A stretch of 64,000 nt of DNA from Pyrus communis. Taxonomy: Eukaryota; Streptophyta; Magnoliopsida; Rosales; Rosaceae. The position numbers and the translations under genes were made by a program. The DNA is taken from NCBI RefSeq assembly GCF_963583255.1, contig NC_084804.1, positions 31,598,953-31,662,952 of the forward strand, in the 5' to 3' direction. Every line of letters starts with the position of its first letter. Within the stretch, counting starts at the first letter, position 1. Of the stretch, positions 37,886 to 49,545 are shown piece after piece. The notes beneath the pieces were generated by a model, which had not been told where the DNA came from, did not search any database, and was given only the letters and a program-made list of their open reading frames with translations.

Positions 37886-39890
37886 TGAAGGAAGATTTGT
37901 GAAAAACAAGTTCATTTGAGCAACATCAACAACATGCAATTAACAATTAAAAGGCGGAATCATGTTTATATGCACTCAAAAACAAAACTTAACCCATGAA
38001 CTTCAAAGCCTAGTAGATAGGTGAACCAAGACTCAACTCAAAACAAAGTGAGTTGAGAAATCAATACCTTTGTAGATTCCTCTTTGCATAAGCAAAGACT
38101 AATCACCCAAAGTTCATTTGAGCAACATCAACAACATGCAATTAACAATTAAATGGCGGAATCATGTTTATATGCACTCAAAAACAAAACTTAACCCATG
38201 AACTTCAAAGCCTAATAGATAGGTGAACCAAGACTCAACTCAAAACAAAGTGAGTTGAGAAATCAATACCTTTGTAGATTCCTCTTTGCATAAGCAAAGA
38301 CTAATCACCCAAAGAGAGGGCCTTCATTCCTTGCATCTTAGATCCATGGATTTGGATGGATGAAAAGGTTTCTTCAAGTTCCCAAAATTGAGAACCTCTA
38401 AGTCTCCACACCAAGGTAAGATTGGAGAAGAAATGAGTGACCTTGAGGAAGTAAGATTGCTAGATGTTTTTCCTCAAGGTGGCCGGCCATTTCTAGAGAG
38501 AAGGGAGAGTTTGTTCTCATCTTTACTCCTTAGAAAACCCTAAGGATGAAATGGCTATAAAGATGTCTTTATACCACCTCACAATGGAGTGGCAAACTTG
38601 CAATTAAACCAAGTTTACTACCCTCCTCTAAATGGCCGAATTTAAGGGGATTTATTGGGCTATTTGGGCCTTTGTGAATCATTATTCATTAAGTTGTCAT
38701 ACAACTTAAGTCAATGGACTTGACGTTCGAAGCCCATTGGGCCTTAAGGTCCAAAACTATCCCGAGGTCTTTAACGAACTTATTCGTTTGATTAATTAAC
38801 ATATTAATTAATCCTTGCCATAAATAATTAAACCATTTAATTATTCTTACTCATCTCCGTTGAATCTTTAATCTTTACCTTACACGGTGTACGATCCATT
38901 AGGTTCCTTTTAGCGAGGCAGTGGGCGATTCAAACTCTTTCAAATCGATTGTGAATTGGAACTTACTTTCAATTCTCCCGTTAGTGATAATACACTTTTA
39001 GGGCTTCCACAAACCATGGTTGACGACTAGCAGCATGTCATGGTTACCCAAGCTAATCAGAAGAGGTGGAGAACCTATTCAGTTTTAGGATTACAAATGC
39101 AATACGGTCTTTCTCTAATACAATACTCTTGACCACATTGTTTGGTTTGATAGTTTATTCATGTCTACTATCCAATGTGAGTCTTGTGCTTATATGATTA
39201 CCTTGAATGTGATTTGGAACGCATTCCAACATCTCATTCATACTCTGGCCAGAGATTCTAAATCATATCATAGAGTATTCTCCCTCAAACAGTTTGAAGG
39301 TTAGAGATCCCTTGTTGCGCATTCACTTGCCTCCATGGCTAAGTGACTTAACCCTAACGATGCCGTGGACACCCTCCTGATGGAGTGACTTTGACATAAT
39401 CAAAGATTAAGGACCTAACCACAAGACAACTGTGATGCCTCAGGTCAAAAGACTAATTTGCACTATCCCAACCATGAGTTCTCATGTGACATGAATATGA
39501 GAACTCTTCGTTGATCGTGTTCAGTGAACTCATTCTCTATTGAGCACCTACGTACTTGTCTTAATGTCACACACACCAATGACTCGAGACTAGTCACTCT
39601 CCCTGAGAGAAGACATAGCACGTACTGATCTTAACGGCCTGTCAATGCCCAATTGACAATCCTATGATCAGGAACGTTTAGGATGTGTCAACGAAAGAAT
39701 GGTCTCATGAATCTAACTTCTTTAGATCGCATTCTTCCAATCACATATTCCTTGGACTTATCGTTTAAGCATATAACATTTATATGAGACGGCTCAAACA
39801 ATAATCTTTGCCCTTTAAATTTAAACTACATTAGTTTGAAATGTCCGTAAAGTATCATCATATGATTGGTTTTAGGGCACATTTCCAACA
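37886..39890 (-). repeat. 5' LTR of the copia-type element, with internal duplication
   Basis: 2,005 bp, 202 bp longer than the 3' LTR. The extra length is a tandem copy: the unit from TTCATTTGAGCAACATCAAC to ACTAATCACCCAAAG occurs at 37910-38111 and again at 38112-38313. It lies at the PBS-proximal (U5) end of the LTR. The rest matches the 3' LTR with scattered single-base differences. Confidence 0.85.
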
Positions 39891-39895
39891 GTTCG
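39891..39895. repeat. target site duplication, right copy
   Basis: GTTCG, matching 30651-30655. Confidence 0.85.
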
Positions 39896-40360
39896 TTCAT
39901 AGTAGGCGAGCGAATTTCACGTAGGCTAGCAGTTGAACTTGAGTCAGATTGAGTGACTACTTCTCTCCATCCACCATACTACTTACTCCGATGTGAGGTG
40001 GAGGATGCTCTTTGTGGGCCTAGCCGTGAATAAACATTTTGCCTAGAAGGTTGCTTATGTTGATTATCGAAGTGCGGCCCCAAAAATGAATGTATGCTCA
40101 TTTGTGGGCCTAACTGAGAGTGCACGCTGATCCGCGCACTAAGACGAGAGTATACGCTATCTCGGGGGCCTAGTCGGGAGTGTACATTGCCAGAACGCTC
40201 GGTTCATGACTAGTTGAGTGGCTGCTTGCTGGGACGCTGCTGGAGAGGTTCTTCGTTTGCCCTTGTCCTACTTCAGGACACCTTGTCTGGGGCACGTTGC
40301 ATCTTGGTGCGCTACAAGAGCTAATTCACCAAGGTCGTCTATTGTGCGGGGGCGCTTATT
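39891..40360 (-). pseudogene. Ty3/gypsy gag, 5' part (interrupted)
   Basis: The minus strand from ATG at about 40360 reads MVNKRPRTIDDLGELALVAH, an N-terminus typical of Ty3/gypsy gag in my memory of Rosaceae elements. It runs with a stop or two to REIRSPTMNE at the insertion point and continues at 30650. The copy is dead because of stops and the nested insertion. Confidence 0.65.
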
Positions 40361-41128
40361 CACCATTTGGGTTGGAAGAGCTTAGAAGGTATGCATCTTT
40401 TTGAGTAATGGAACTGTAATGGACTCTGGGCGTGAGATTTGAGTTGGGATATGTTAAATTTGCAGAGAAATAGGATGAAAATACCCCCAGTTCAATTGTC
40501 GGCCCAAAAATTTGAAGGAGGGATGGTTGAACTAGTCTTGGACCAGTTTGGGCTACTTGGAAGGCCACGGGAGTGGGCTGCTTCGCATACAGCGCATGTG
40601 GGTGCTAGGCCTGGGCTCGGCTCGGGATCGCACTGGGTTCGCGTTGAGTCACAGTTTGGGCCTGCTCACCTTGGGCTTAGGCCCGTGTAGGCTGGAATGA
40701 CGTGCCTTGGGCCTGCTGGTCTTGGGCTCAACTTTGGAGCGCATTGGGCTCACGCTAGCCTTGGGCTAGCTGTTGCTAGGTGGCTTGCTCATAGTGGATA
40801 ATGGGCTTGTCGAGGGTCGCTGTCGTGGTTGCTACCACGGTCGCTGCCACGGTGGTGCCTCGTGGGGGTGGTGCCACTCCACTCATAATCGTGTTGAGCC
40901 TCGTGGATCATCATGGTCCAAATCCTTGAACGTGGAAGTTCCGTTCATTGTGGTTTCCGAATTTCTAGCCATTGTACTTTTCTTTTATGTTTTATCAAAG
41001 AATTTTTATAAAAAAAAAATATAAGAATAAGAATGTACGAAAATCTACAAATGAACAAGAAATGAGAAACTTTGAATGCGAGAGTTCTTCAAGTGTGTGA
41101 ATCAAGACTCTCAATGAAAGCACCAATT
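40361..41128 (-). other. gypsy 5' untranslated leader
   Basis: This lies between gag and the 5' LTR. Next to the LTR the minus strand reads AATTGGTGCTTTCATTGAGAG, the segment I associate with the start of the internal region in this gypsy type. Rich in GGGCT/GGCCT words in the middle. The small frames here (for example 40439 and 40773) are not convincing genes. Confidence 0.5.
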
Positions 41129-41552
41129 TGTGGATGCAAATTTCCGCTTTCTTCTTCTTAGACGAAAATGCACCTGCAAAACAATTAACACTTAAAATCA
41201 ATGCCAAGAGCCTCACGCGTCCACGATGAATGGGGAGGGTTTTGGCCGAAGAGTCTTCAATGCCAAAATTAGAATTTGAGAGGGAAAGTGTTTAGAGAAT
41301 TTTAGAAGAATAATGAACTTAGGTTTTTGGAGAAATGTGAGGCCATATATAGGGGTGTGGCCAGCCCTATTTGGAGAAATAGGGACTGACCACTTATGGT
41401 GGAATTCTTGCTCTAATTGCAAGATATTATGTCAAATAATATCTTGCAATTAATTTGGTAATTAATCCCAATTTGAAAAGAATAATGAGAAGTTACCTTT
41501 GGGCGAGGATTTGATGAGGCATGATCAGAGGGTTTTGTATAAATACCATTTT
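41129..41552 (-). repeat. 5' LTR (copy B) of the Ty3/gypsy family
   Basis: Same family and orientation as 25510-25925. It starts TGTGGATGCAAATTTCC beside the gypsy leader and contains a TATATATAGGGGTGTGGCC box. Its right limit is uncertain, because similarity to copy A ends at about 41552 while the LTR may extend to about 41700. Confidence 0.65.
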
Positions 41553-41873
41553 GACCACCTTTGACATCGATTGAGCCATTATTGTCTGTTGCATGCACGT
41601 GGGAATCTCGGTGTGCCTTAAATGTAATTTTATCATTTTACCCAAAAGTCCACGCATCGCCTTTATAATTTTCTTGATTATTTTTTGCTCCACACACACG
41701 TGTCAAATTGTGATTTATGCTTTGAAAAATGAATCACCCCAGGAGTCGGATAACATTTCCCCCCCAACTGAATTATACAGAAACGTTTACCTCATACAGA
41801 TTGTGATGTTTCTTTGCAATAGATTTACAAATTCAATTGGCTACGCGAAAATTAAACTCCTTCAAAAGCAATT

Positions 41874-43938
41874 CTAAAACCGAACCCAGCATCGCGTGCA
41901 CTGTGCCATACAATCTCCCTTGCAATCAACATTGAAACCCAATACTCTTGGATTTCGAAGAAGGAGGTTTCGGAGAGATTTCCCTTTTATTCCCCACTCC
42001 TTTTCCAAGATCTGCACATTGATTTTCACCTCCTGTTCAAGATCACATCCAAGAACCTCTGGAAACTTTTTTAGCAACTTACACAGGTCATCGTCAGAAA
42101 GGTTTAAACTCCGAAGATAGTCCAGTGTTTCGCTTACAATCTCAAATTTTGGTACTTCCGTTTTCCGTTTTTCACCCCAGTAAGGTGAATGAACCAGGCC
42201 AAATGCTTTTCCAAGTATCTTCTCTCCCTCTTCATTGCTGATACTAAATCCAGATAGAGCTTCCTGGCATGTTTCCCATGCCTTCCTGTCTTCATCTTTC
42301 AAAGTCGTATTTTCAATCTCTGCAGTTGAGTGTAAAACCCATTTCTTGGTAGACAAACCTGGTGAGCAAGCTCCTCCATTTGGATTTTGTGAAAAATTGC
42401 GCAATCTGATATTTGGTGCTGTATTTACAACATCAAGCTGCAGCAAGAGTTATCATAATATTATGCCAAATTGCAAACTTGAAAGGGAAAATGGAAAAAA
42501 TTTCAACCGTTCACCCCTAAAATTGGAAGCAACGCTCCTTTGCAGACCATAAGTATAAAAATTGAACATCAAACAGAATAAATAATAATGGAAAAGGCAA
42601 AGCATAGAAAAAGTTACAATACGAAGATATATCCATCACCAAACAGGTAAGAACAAATCTACAGTCGATACTTGTTCAGCCATAATTTTTGTCTCATGTC
42701 ACTCATTACATATCATGCTTTTTGAGGTTGTGTCGTCACTATAATTGATTTTGTTTACGCTTATTCTTTAGAGTTCTTTTTATTATTTTGTTTCTACACA
42801 GAATGCTCTTACTGGCCAGTTTAACATCAAGTCAACTTACATTCTAGTGAAAATTTTGGAAAAAAGAACATCATGGAATTTACATTGTACCACTCAGCCG
42901 AAAAAACAGACACATGCTTTTGAATGGACCAAAAGCACTAGGATGGCAATAAGAGAGGAAGTGCTTAAATTCGCAACAAACTGAAGCCGACAACTGCCAA
43001 AAATCTAACTTCCTCCCCCAAGAAATCTACTTCCTACACACCTTTTCCCTAAAAAATTCAGTCTTTTCCGCCCTAGGAAAACTACAAAACACACTGAAAT
43101 TCCAACAAAAGAAAAAAAGGCCTTTATCATTGTAAAGAAAGCATAATGTCTCTTAGTAAATAAAAATTCATGGGAAGATGATATCACCAAATTCAACCTT
43201 GCTTCAGAAAACAAATTCCACAATCTGAAAGCAATAAGACAGTGAAGGAAAGGATGATCAGCTGCCTCTGCAGACATGGAATACCAAGGAGATGATAAGC
43301 TAAAATTACAATTTTCCTTTGAATAGCGTCAAGGGTAGTTACTCTTCCAAGGGCAAGAGTCTAAATCAATACACCGAGTTTGACAAGAGAATGAGAAACA
43401 CTGCTAGAGGATTAAAATTTTCAGTACCTATCTTCTAACCTCAACGAATATAACATGAAATTTTTTTAACCGAAGAGCATAGAGTAGATAACTAACCAAC
43501 TTCAAAAGATTCAAGTTTCTACGGAAATTGAGATTACAACCAACTTGAAAGGAAGAAGGGACCCAAAAACTAGCTATGCCAATCTAACATTCAAACCAAA
43601 GAGGGAACGAAAACTAGCTGTGACGACAAGTGTTTGAAACTCACAATTCAAAACCTTTCAAGTCTCTAGGGAAATTGCGATTCCAACCCATTTGGAAGTA
43701 AGGAAGAAGGGACCCAAAAACTAGCTATGACAAGTGTATCAAACTCACCACTTTAAAAGCATTCAAGTTTTTATACTGAGGTCAACATAAAGTGTCAATA
43801 ATCAATGGAGTTATACAAATAGAGTCATACGATCTAGCATTTTAAAAGTTTCCAGAAAATGGTACTCACAGTAGAAAAGCATAAGCGTGTTGCACAATCA
43901 TGGGTTAGCAATGGGGAAGCTAATGATTTTCCTAGCAT
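41874..43938 (-). CDS. small mTERF family protein
   Basis: Two coding exons: 43938-43870 (23 codons from ATG) and 42437-41874, with donor ACT|GTGAGT and acceptor CTGCAG|CTTGAT in phase 0, giving 210 residues. Exon 1 (MLGKSLASPLLTHDCATRLC) is basic and Ser/Leu-rich, as in an organelle-targeting peptide. Residues of about 120-200 carry two mTERF-type helical repeats, seen as LDYLRSLNLSDDDLCKLLKK followed by FPEVLG, and LRNLLLRNPRVLGFNV. The end DCKGDCMAQCTRCWVRF has a Cys cluster. mTERF proteins bind organellar nucleic acid and affect transcription or splicing. This one is short, with few repeats, so it may be a divergent subfamily. A further non-coding 5' exon is likely (acceptor TTTACAG|TGCCGG before the ATG), perhaps near 45.16-45.22 kb. 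The 1.4-kb intron holds a LINE fragment. Confidence 0.8.
43005..43285 (-). pseudogene. decayed LINE zf-RVT fragment in the mTERF intron
   Basis: The minus strand reads AEAADHPFLHCLIAFRLWNL, matching the zf-RVT pattern (xxxHLFxHCxxAxxLW) of plant LINE polyproteins. The continuation is degenerate, and no reverse transcriptase core is present. Confidence 0.5.
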
Positions 43939-44282
43939 CCCGGCACTGTAAAAAAATTAGAACAATAATGAAATAAAAAGTCAATAGGGTTAGAAAAATA
44001 AAACAACTGACTCATGGTTAATGATAAACGTGGAACCAAAAAGGGAACAGAGACATAAGAGTATTTTGTTGTTGTAATCATGAAATTTAGCGTAGTGAAC
44101 CAACAATATAAACTGTACCATTCAGGCCCATTTGATAACCATTTTGTTTTTAGTTTTTGTTTTCCATTTCTTATTACTAGATATAGAGAGAAAGTAGATG
44201 GTAGATCAAGAATGTGGAGGGAGTGTGGTAGGAGGGAGAAGGGAGAAATGCACATGGAATGACATACAACAAAAGACAACAA

Positions 44283-44440
44283 AGCCTTATCCTACTAAGT
44301 GGGATCAGCTGTATGAATCCTAGAACGTCACTGTGCTCGGTTTTGCACTAAGTCTTCCGTTAGCTCCAAGTACTCTATCTTTTCTTAAAGTCTTGACATA
44401 CAAAATGAAAACAAGTGGAGTCGGCTGTATGGAATGACAT
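44283..44440. repeat. dispersed repeat fragment
   Basis: The stretch AAGCCTTATCCTACTAAGTG then GGGATCAGCTGTATGAATCC resembles a widespread plant repeat that I remember with 'CCCACTAAGTGGGGTCGGC'. A shorter echo (GTGGAGTCGGCTGTATGG) follows at about 44413. The class is uncertain. Confidence 0.4.
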
Positions 44441-44955
44441 ACAAAATGAAAACAAAAAACTAGAAAGAAAAAAAAAAACGATTTGAAAATTGTTTTCAGT
44501 TTTTCGGTTTTTGGTTTATGTGTTGTGTATCATTTCTATGTGCATTTATTCCACATTCCTCCCACCACCCTTCCTCTATATTCATGCCTCCTTTGTTCCT
44601 TGTATTTCCTTCCAACCAAAAGTGAAAACTAAAATCTAAAAACGAAATGGTTATCAAATGAGCAGAGAGCATGCATCTAACAATTTCTCACCCATCAAAA
44701 GATGAAATTAATCTAACCTTTCCCAATCCGTGCAATAATATTAAGCTGCCAAAGTTACAATCAAATGATAGAAGCAGTCAACAATTTCCCCTTACATTGA
44801 TAGTAGTACTAGATTAATATTCTTTTCAATAACTCGAGTCGAGCGCTATATTTATTCAGAAGAAGATGGACAAACCAAAAAGAACAAAGGATGTGCTTCC
44901 TCAATCAACTAAGCATCTATTTTCTTAAAAGATTTCGCTCCAGCACCACATCAGT

Positions 44956-44956
<1 letters not shown>

Positions 44957-45002
<46 letters not shown>

Positions 45003-45045
45003 GTATCTATGTATATATATATATAAAATATGTATATATGTATAA
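44957..45045. repeat. TA microsatellite
   Basis: A TA run of about 40 bp, then a second, interrupted run (ATGTATATATATATATAAAA). Length polymorphism is likely. Confidence 0.9.
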
Positions 45046-47740
45046 CATGAAACATCTTTCCCTAGCTGCCTGAAATCGTCATCTGATTGTTCAAAAATGA
45101 CTGACAAGCACGAAAAGACAGAAATTAAGGTGAAAATGGAAATGAAAAATACCGGCGATTTATTAGTCGGTGTCGACTTGGCCACCACACCAGTTCCTTC
45201 CAAGGGAGATTGCACGGAGAGAGAGAGAGATTAGAAGGGGCGTTCTGCCGGGAGAGACGGTGGGTTCCACTCCAACTACGCGCGCCACAAATTTTTGGGG
45301 AGCGATCAGGTTCAGGTGGTCAACTCCGCTGCCAGTCCTTGGCCTTGGCTTTGGTTTCCTTTTGTTTTCCAGTACAATTACCTAAATGCCACTGGCAATT
45401 TAATTTTAATTAGAGTGATTAAGGGCTAGTCTGGGATCAGTCATGTTTTTATTTTTAGATGTGTTATCCATACATTTTATTTTACTTTTTATACAACCCT
45501 TGTTAATTTCTATCTGTTTATTTTCTTCTATTCATTCGATCCGATGACTGACAATTAAAATGGTGTGTAAAAAGTAAAATGGAGTGTGTAAATATCACAT
45601 CCTTTTTCTTTTTTTTTTTCCAAAATTACTTCTGTTATGCTATGAGAATAAATAGTTATGAAAAAAAAAGAAGCAAGCGTTTGGTAAACTATAGTGCTAA
45701 AAGTGATTTTAGCAACAAACAAAAAAAAAGCAGCGATGGAGGTAGGATTGTCAATATGAAAGTTTCATCAAGGAAAATTTTATTTGAACCCATCTAACCT
45801 CTTTCTACACTAAACCTACACTCTAAACCCATATTATTTTTAATTAAAGAATTAGTATCTCTTTAAATCCAAATTTATTACTTAAAGTACCCTCTCAAAC
45901 CCAATGAAAATGTATATTTATCTTTACACCCGTTATATAATAAAATCCCAAAAATACTTAAAAGTCAAAAATCATCTGAGTCCTTTGTGTCCCCTCCCAC
46001 CTTGAGCTCTTTAGAAACAAAGCTTTTTGTTTTTCAAATTTTTGTATGCATTTTTTTGCTTCACTTCACCTTATTTGATTTTTTGGTAAAGTTTCAAAAT
46101 TTCTACCGGAGCTGCGTACAGCATTATAACATTTTTCATGGCTGTTGTTTTTGGTTTATTTGTGTTTTTTGTTGCAATTACTTAATTTTATTTGATGAAA
46201 GAAATTCATCTAGCCTGCACTCACTAACATGCACTACCCCAAGCAATTAATTAGAAGGAGAAAAATGTTGATCAGCACGGCAACAAATGTAAAATAAAGT
46301 TGAAGTGAGAGGGTTTTGTATAGGAGGACAAACTAGCATGGATTGACGAAAAAAAAAATGTTTGAAACACAAATACTCATCTTCTACATTCTAAAAAAAA
46401 TTGAAATCAGACGAACAAAAAAATTTCATAAATCGACTCATACTTTAGTTGGAGAATTCAAAACTTCAAAAATCATTATCTATTGATAAAAATAAAAATA
46501 AAGAAAACTTTTTTTTCTTTTCTTTGTAAAAGTTATTGGGATTTTAACCAGAATGAACGCATGATAAACAATGAGTGATGGTAAGATTTAATTATAGTGT
46601 GTGGGTTTATTGATAAATTTTGGTTTTATTATTAATTCATTTTGTACTTGATGATAATTATGCAATACGATAAAAAAGACAATTTACATTTAGAATTTAA
46701 ATTGGGTGTAGAAAGAGATTACATAGGTTTAAATAAAATTTTCCTTTCATTAATTGGTATTGTTCACCGGCCTCCAACAAAAAGAGCACTTTTTTGAAAA
46801 GCGTAGAGTTGCTTCTGCTTTCAGTTGTTTCAGAACTATGATTTTGAAAGAAAAAAATAAATTTTTTTTTTCATTTAACAAATATAATTAAGGACTCAAC
46901 TTTTTTAAGAAGCTACTTTTAAAAAAAATTAAGCAACCCAACCAGTGGTAAGGCCCTGTTTGTTATTGACTTTTTTTCCACTAAAAGCTGCTCATTGTAA
47001 AGTTAAGCAGTAAAAAAGTGTTCGGTAAAAATAAAAGCTTATTTTAAAAGTAATAGCCTCTAGACAATAGGTTTTAAAAGTAACATGTAAGTTGTTTTTA
47101 AAAGATGATTTTCATAAAAATAGTGTTGAATTTTTAACGAATATTTTCAATTACTGTAATACTCTCATTAGTTCTCTAAAAGTGATATTATTTATCCTTC
47201 TTCATCCCTTAGAGAGTAAAGTGATTGCCACCACCTACTACTACAAACACTAACCTAACACCACCACATTAACACCACTGTTACCACCACCAAACAACCT
47301 CCACCATTGCGACAACAACCACAATCACCACCATTGGCGTTAATATCGCCCATAGAACCATTGTTTCATATGCACCCCAACCATCACACCCCATTGTTGG
47401 CACCACCACCATACCCCCCACCCCCCATGATTGTTGCAACTATCTTCACCACCATTGTCCCCGCCATTGCTCTCGTAGCCACCACCCCTACTACTATGTC
47501 CATTTTTTTATTATATGTAATTATATGACTTACATTAATGTTTACCAAACTATTTTACATTTTTTTTCATACTCACACCACTTTCAAAAATACATTTTAT
47601 TAAATGTTCATCTACTTTACTTTGCAACTGATTATTCTTAAAACACAGCAGCAGTTAAAATAAAAAATAAAAAATAAAAATAAAAAAAACAAAAAACAAA
47701 AACAAAGCAGTCTCAAACTTGAGGGCATAAGGCCATCTCA
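45046..47740. other. intergenic, AT-rich
   Basis: 45160-45260 may hold the non-coding first exon and promoter of the mTERF gene on the minus strand (donor-like GCCG|GTATTT). 46800-47160 holds AAAAGC/GCTTTT-rich MITE-like debris. 47230-47480 is a CCA/CAC-rich simple stretch producing a Pro/Thr-rich shadow frame. No gene is supported. Confidence 0.35.
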
Positions 47741-47748
47741 TCAATAAG

Positions 47749-48050
47749 ATGGCTCAAGCTCCTTTTGATGGAGTTAACCAACGAGCTAATGAGACTTGCG
47801 AGTTAATACATAGTGACGTGTGTGGTCCGATGAGCATAGTTGCAAGAGGTGGCTATAGCTACTTCATCACCTGTACTGACAACATGTCAAGGTATGAATT
47901 TGTGTATCTTATGAAACACAATTTTGAAGCCTTTGAAAAGTTTAAGGAACTTAAAACCTAGGTGAAACTGCATACTGAAAAAAGTAGAGAGACTCTCAAA
48001 TCAGATCGTGGAGGTGAATACTTAAGTGCTCACAACTTGCTTGAATATTG
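47749..48050 (+). pseudogene. copia integrase fragment
   Basis: The plus strand reads CELIHSDVCGPMSIVARGGY, then SYFITCTDNMSRYEFVYLMK, then FEKFKELKT, a stop, then LKSDRGGEYLS. These are the HSDVCGP, TDDxSRY and SDxGGEY blocks of a Ty1/copia integrase core, in order. A stop and loss of all other pol domains make it a dead fragment. Confidence 0.8.
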
Positions 48051-48172
48051 ATCTATTTTTCCGTGTTCCTCCACTTATGTTTCGCATATGGAGTACTCGC
48101 TTAAATATTGGCCACTCAAAAAAACTTCTCCAACTGTCGAGGTCTTGCATTCCCCCATGTGAGAATGCAAAT

Positions 48173-48503
48173 ATCTCACTTTTTGCGAATAACGTGTATT
48201 CACAGTATAAATTTCATAATCAGAACCGTTGAACTTCTTAATGTTCATTTGAAGATCATCTTTACAAAAATCATTCATATAAGAGAACGTCTAGTCCTCC
48301 AAATGTATGAAAGAAATCAACAGTGTGAGCACCAAGTAACATATTCATGATGAATCGTCCATTAAGTAGATACACTTGATTACTAAACGATCTCCGATTT
48401 GATTAATTTTCATAGAGATGGTCTTCAAATAAAGATTGAGAAATTGAACGGTTTCAAATATGAAGTTCATACGATGAAGATACGTTCTTCGCAAAAGGTG
48501 GGG
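48173..48503. repeat. imperfect inverted repeat, 101-bp arms
   Basis: 48173-48273 is similar, as a reverse complement, to 48403-48503. Shared runs include GATCTTCAAAT/GGTCTTCAAAT, TTCAACGGTT/TTGAACGGTT and CGTTATTCGCAAAA/CGTTCTTCGCAAAA. The arms are separated by 129 bp. Similarity is roughly 70% by eye. It may be a MITE-like foldback. Confidence 0.65.
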
Positions 48504-49545
48504 AAACACAAGGTCTATTCTAAATCAAAATTGGAGATTACAATTCATTTTAAGAAAAGATTGAAAACTTAAATTGGCTATTTTTAGTTTTGATAGAAAG
48601 TAAAAATTAAAAACCAAATGGTAACCATGCTCCATGTTTTAGATTGTAACTTGTTTACATAACCATTCTAACGGTCTAGCTCTCCCCCACCCTCCTCAAT
48701 ACCAGCCTTCCCTATCATATCATCCGTCTTTCTCTCTCTAAATCACCCACCTTCTTTCTCCTCCTCAAACCCTCATGTTTCCAACATCTTCCAAAACATT
48801 CATTATTATTATTATTTATTAATAATATTATTGGAGATTTAGAGATTACAGAATCAAAGGCTGGACATGATCCATGTAAGTTCATCCTTTTGTTACACAT
48901 GCTTCTTCTTTCCTTCTTAATTCTGATTTCAAACGTTAAATTATAGGGAAGAAAGTGAATTTTTTTCTGTTAGGGGTGAATATTTTTACATTTTTAATTA
49001 GTATATGTTTAGATGATATAGATCACCAGCAATCCTTAACAATGCCAAATACTCGGATCATAAATGGGGTACGTTACATTAAGCTCGTAATAGATAATTA
49101 GAAGATACAATTTGTTATTTTCTTGCAAGCGGTGGATTGCTCTGGTCGTTAGGATTCTCATGTTCAACCCATTGCGTCACAAGATCAAACTATCCTCCCT
49201 AAAAGAAAGTATAAGAACCAATAATTGAATTAAACATGTAAATGACTACCATGATGTTATTTTAAGATCATAGATGAGTAACAGCATCGTATTCTTTCTA
49301 TTGTTTTTTTCTCTGTTTTGATGAACAATGATCATCTCTATGCTCAAAACTCCGAATCTTGAGTGCAGTTTTTAAAGTTTTTTCTCCAATGTATACCACG
49401 GCAGCGTCCTACCTGATTGTTTTTATTGAGTATATTGTTGTACTGATTGAATTTTCTGCATTTCTTTGCCACCCAGTGACTTGATTTGGGGCATGCTGTG
49501 AATTCTCACATTCTCGTCTTGCATCTATGTAACGGCTGATACAAA
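48504..49545. promoter_or_regulatory. 5' flank of the CNGC gene
   Basis: A pyrimidine-rich block at 48680-48790 (CTTTCTCTCTCTAAATCACC) followed by an ATT-repeat looks like a 5' UTR start. Untranslated exon(s) may lie between here and the ATG. No TATA box is assigned. Confidence 0.3.

Larger units (their letters stand above)
30656..39890 (-). mobile_element. complete Ty1/copia-type LTR retrotransposon with decayed pol
   Basis: A 9,235-bp insertion on the minus strand. It has LTRs with TG...CA ends (TGTTGGAAATGTGCCC... in minus reading), a 5-bp GTTCG target duplication, a primer-binding site and a polypurine tract. Apart from one 202-bp duplication the LTRs differ at only about a dozen positions by eye, which suggests a recent insertion. 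The internal 5.4 kb has no long frame. Pol traces show the copia order: a protease-region trace, then RNase H just before the 3' LTR. The element splits the gag of an older Ty3/gypsy copy, so it is the younger one. Confidence 0.85.

Noticed and set aside
40439..41024. Plus-strand frames in the gypsy leader as genes
   Set aside because: They oppose the retroelement orientation, are rich in repeated GGGCT words, and lack any domain.
45170..45413. Arg-rich plus-strand frames near the mTERF 5' region
   Set aside because: They lie antisense to the likely 5' exon of the mTERF gene and show no domain.
47307..47528. Pro/Thr-rich frame at a CCA-rich stretch
   Set aside because: Translation of simple sequence, with no start context or homologue.
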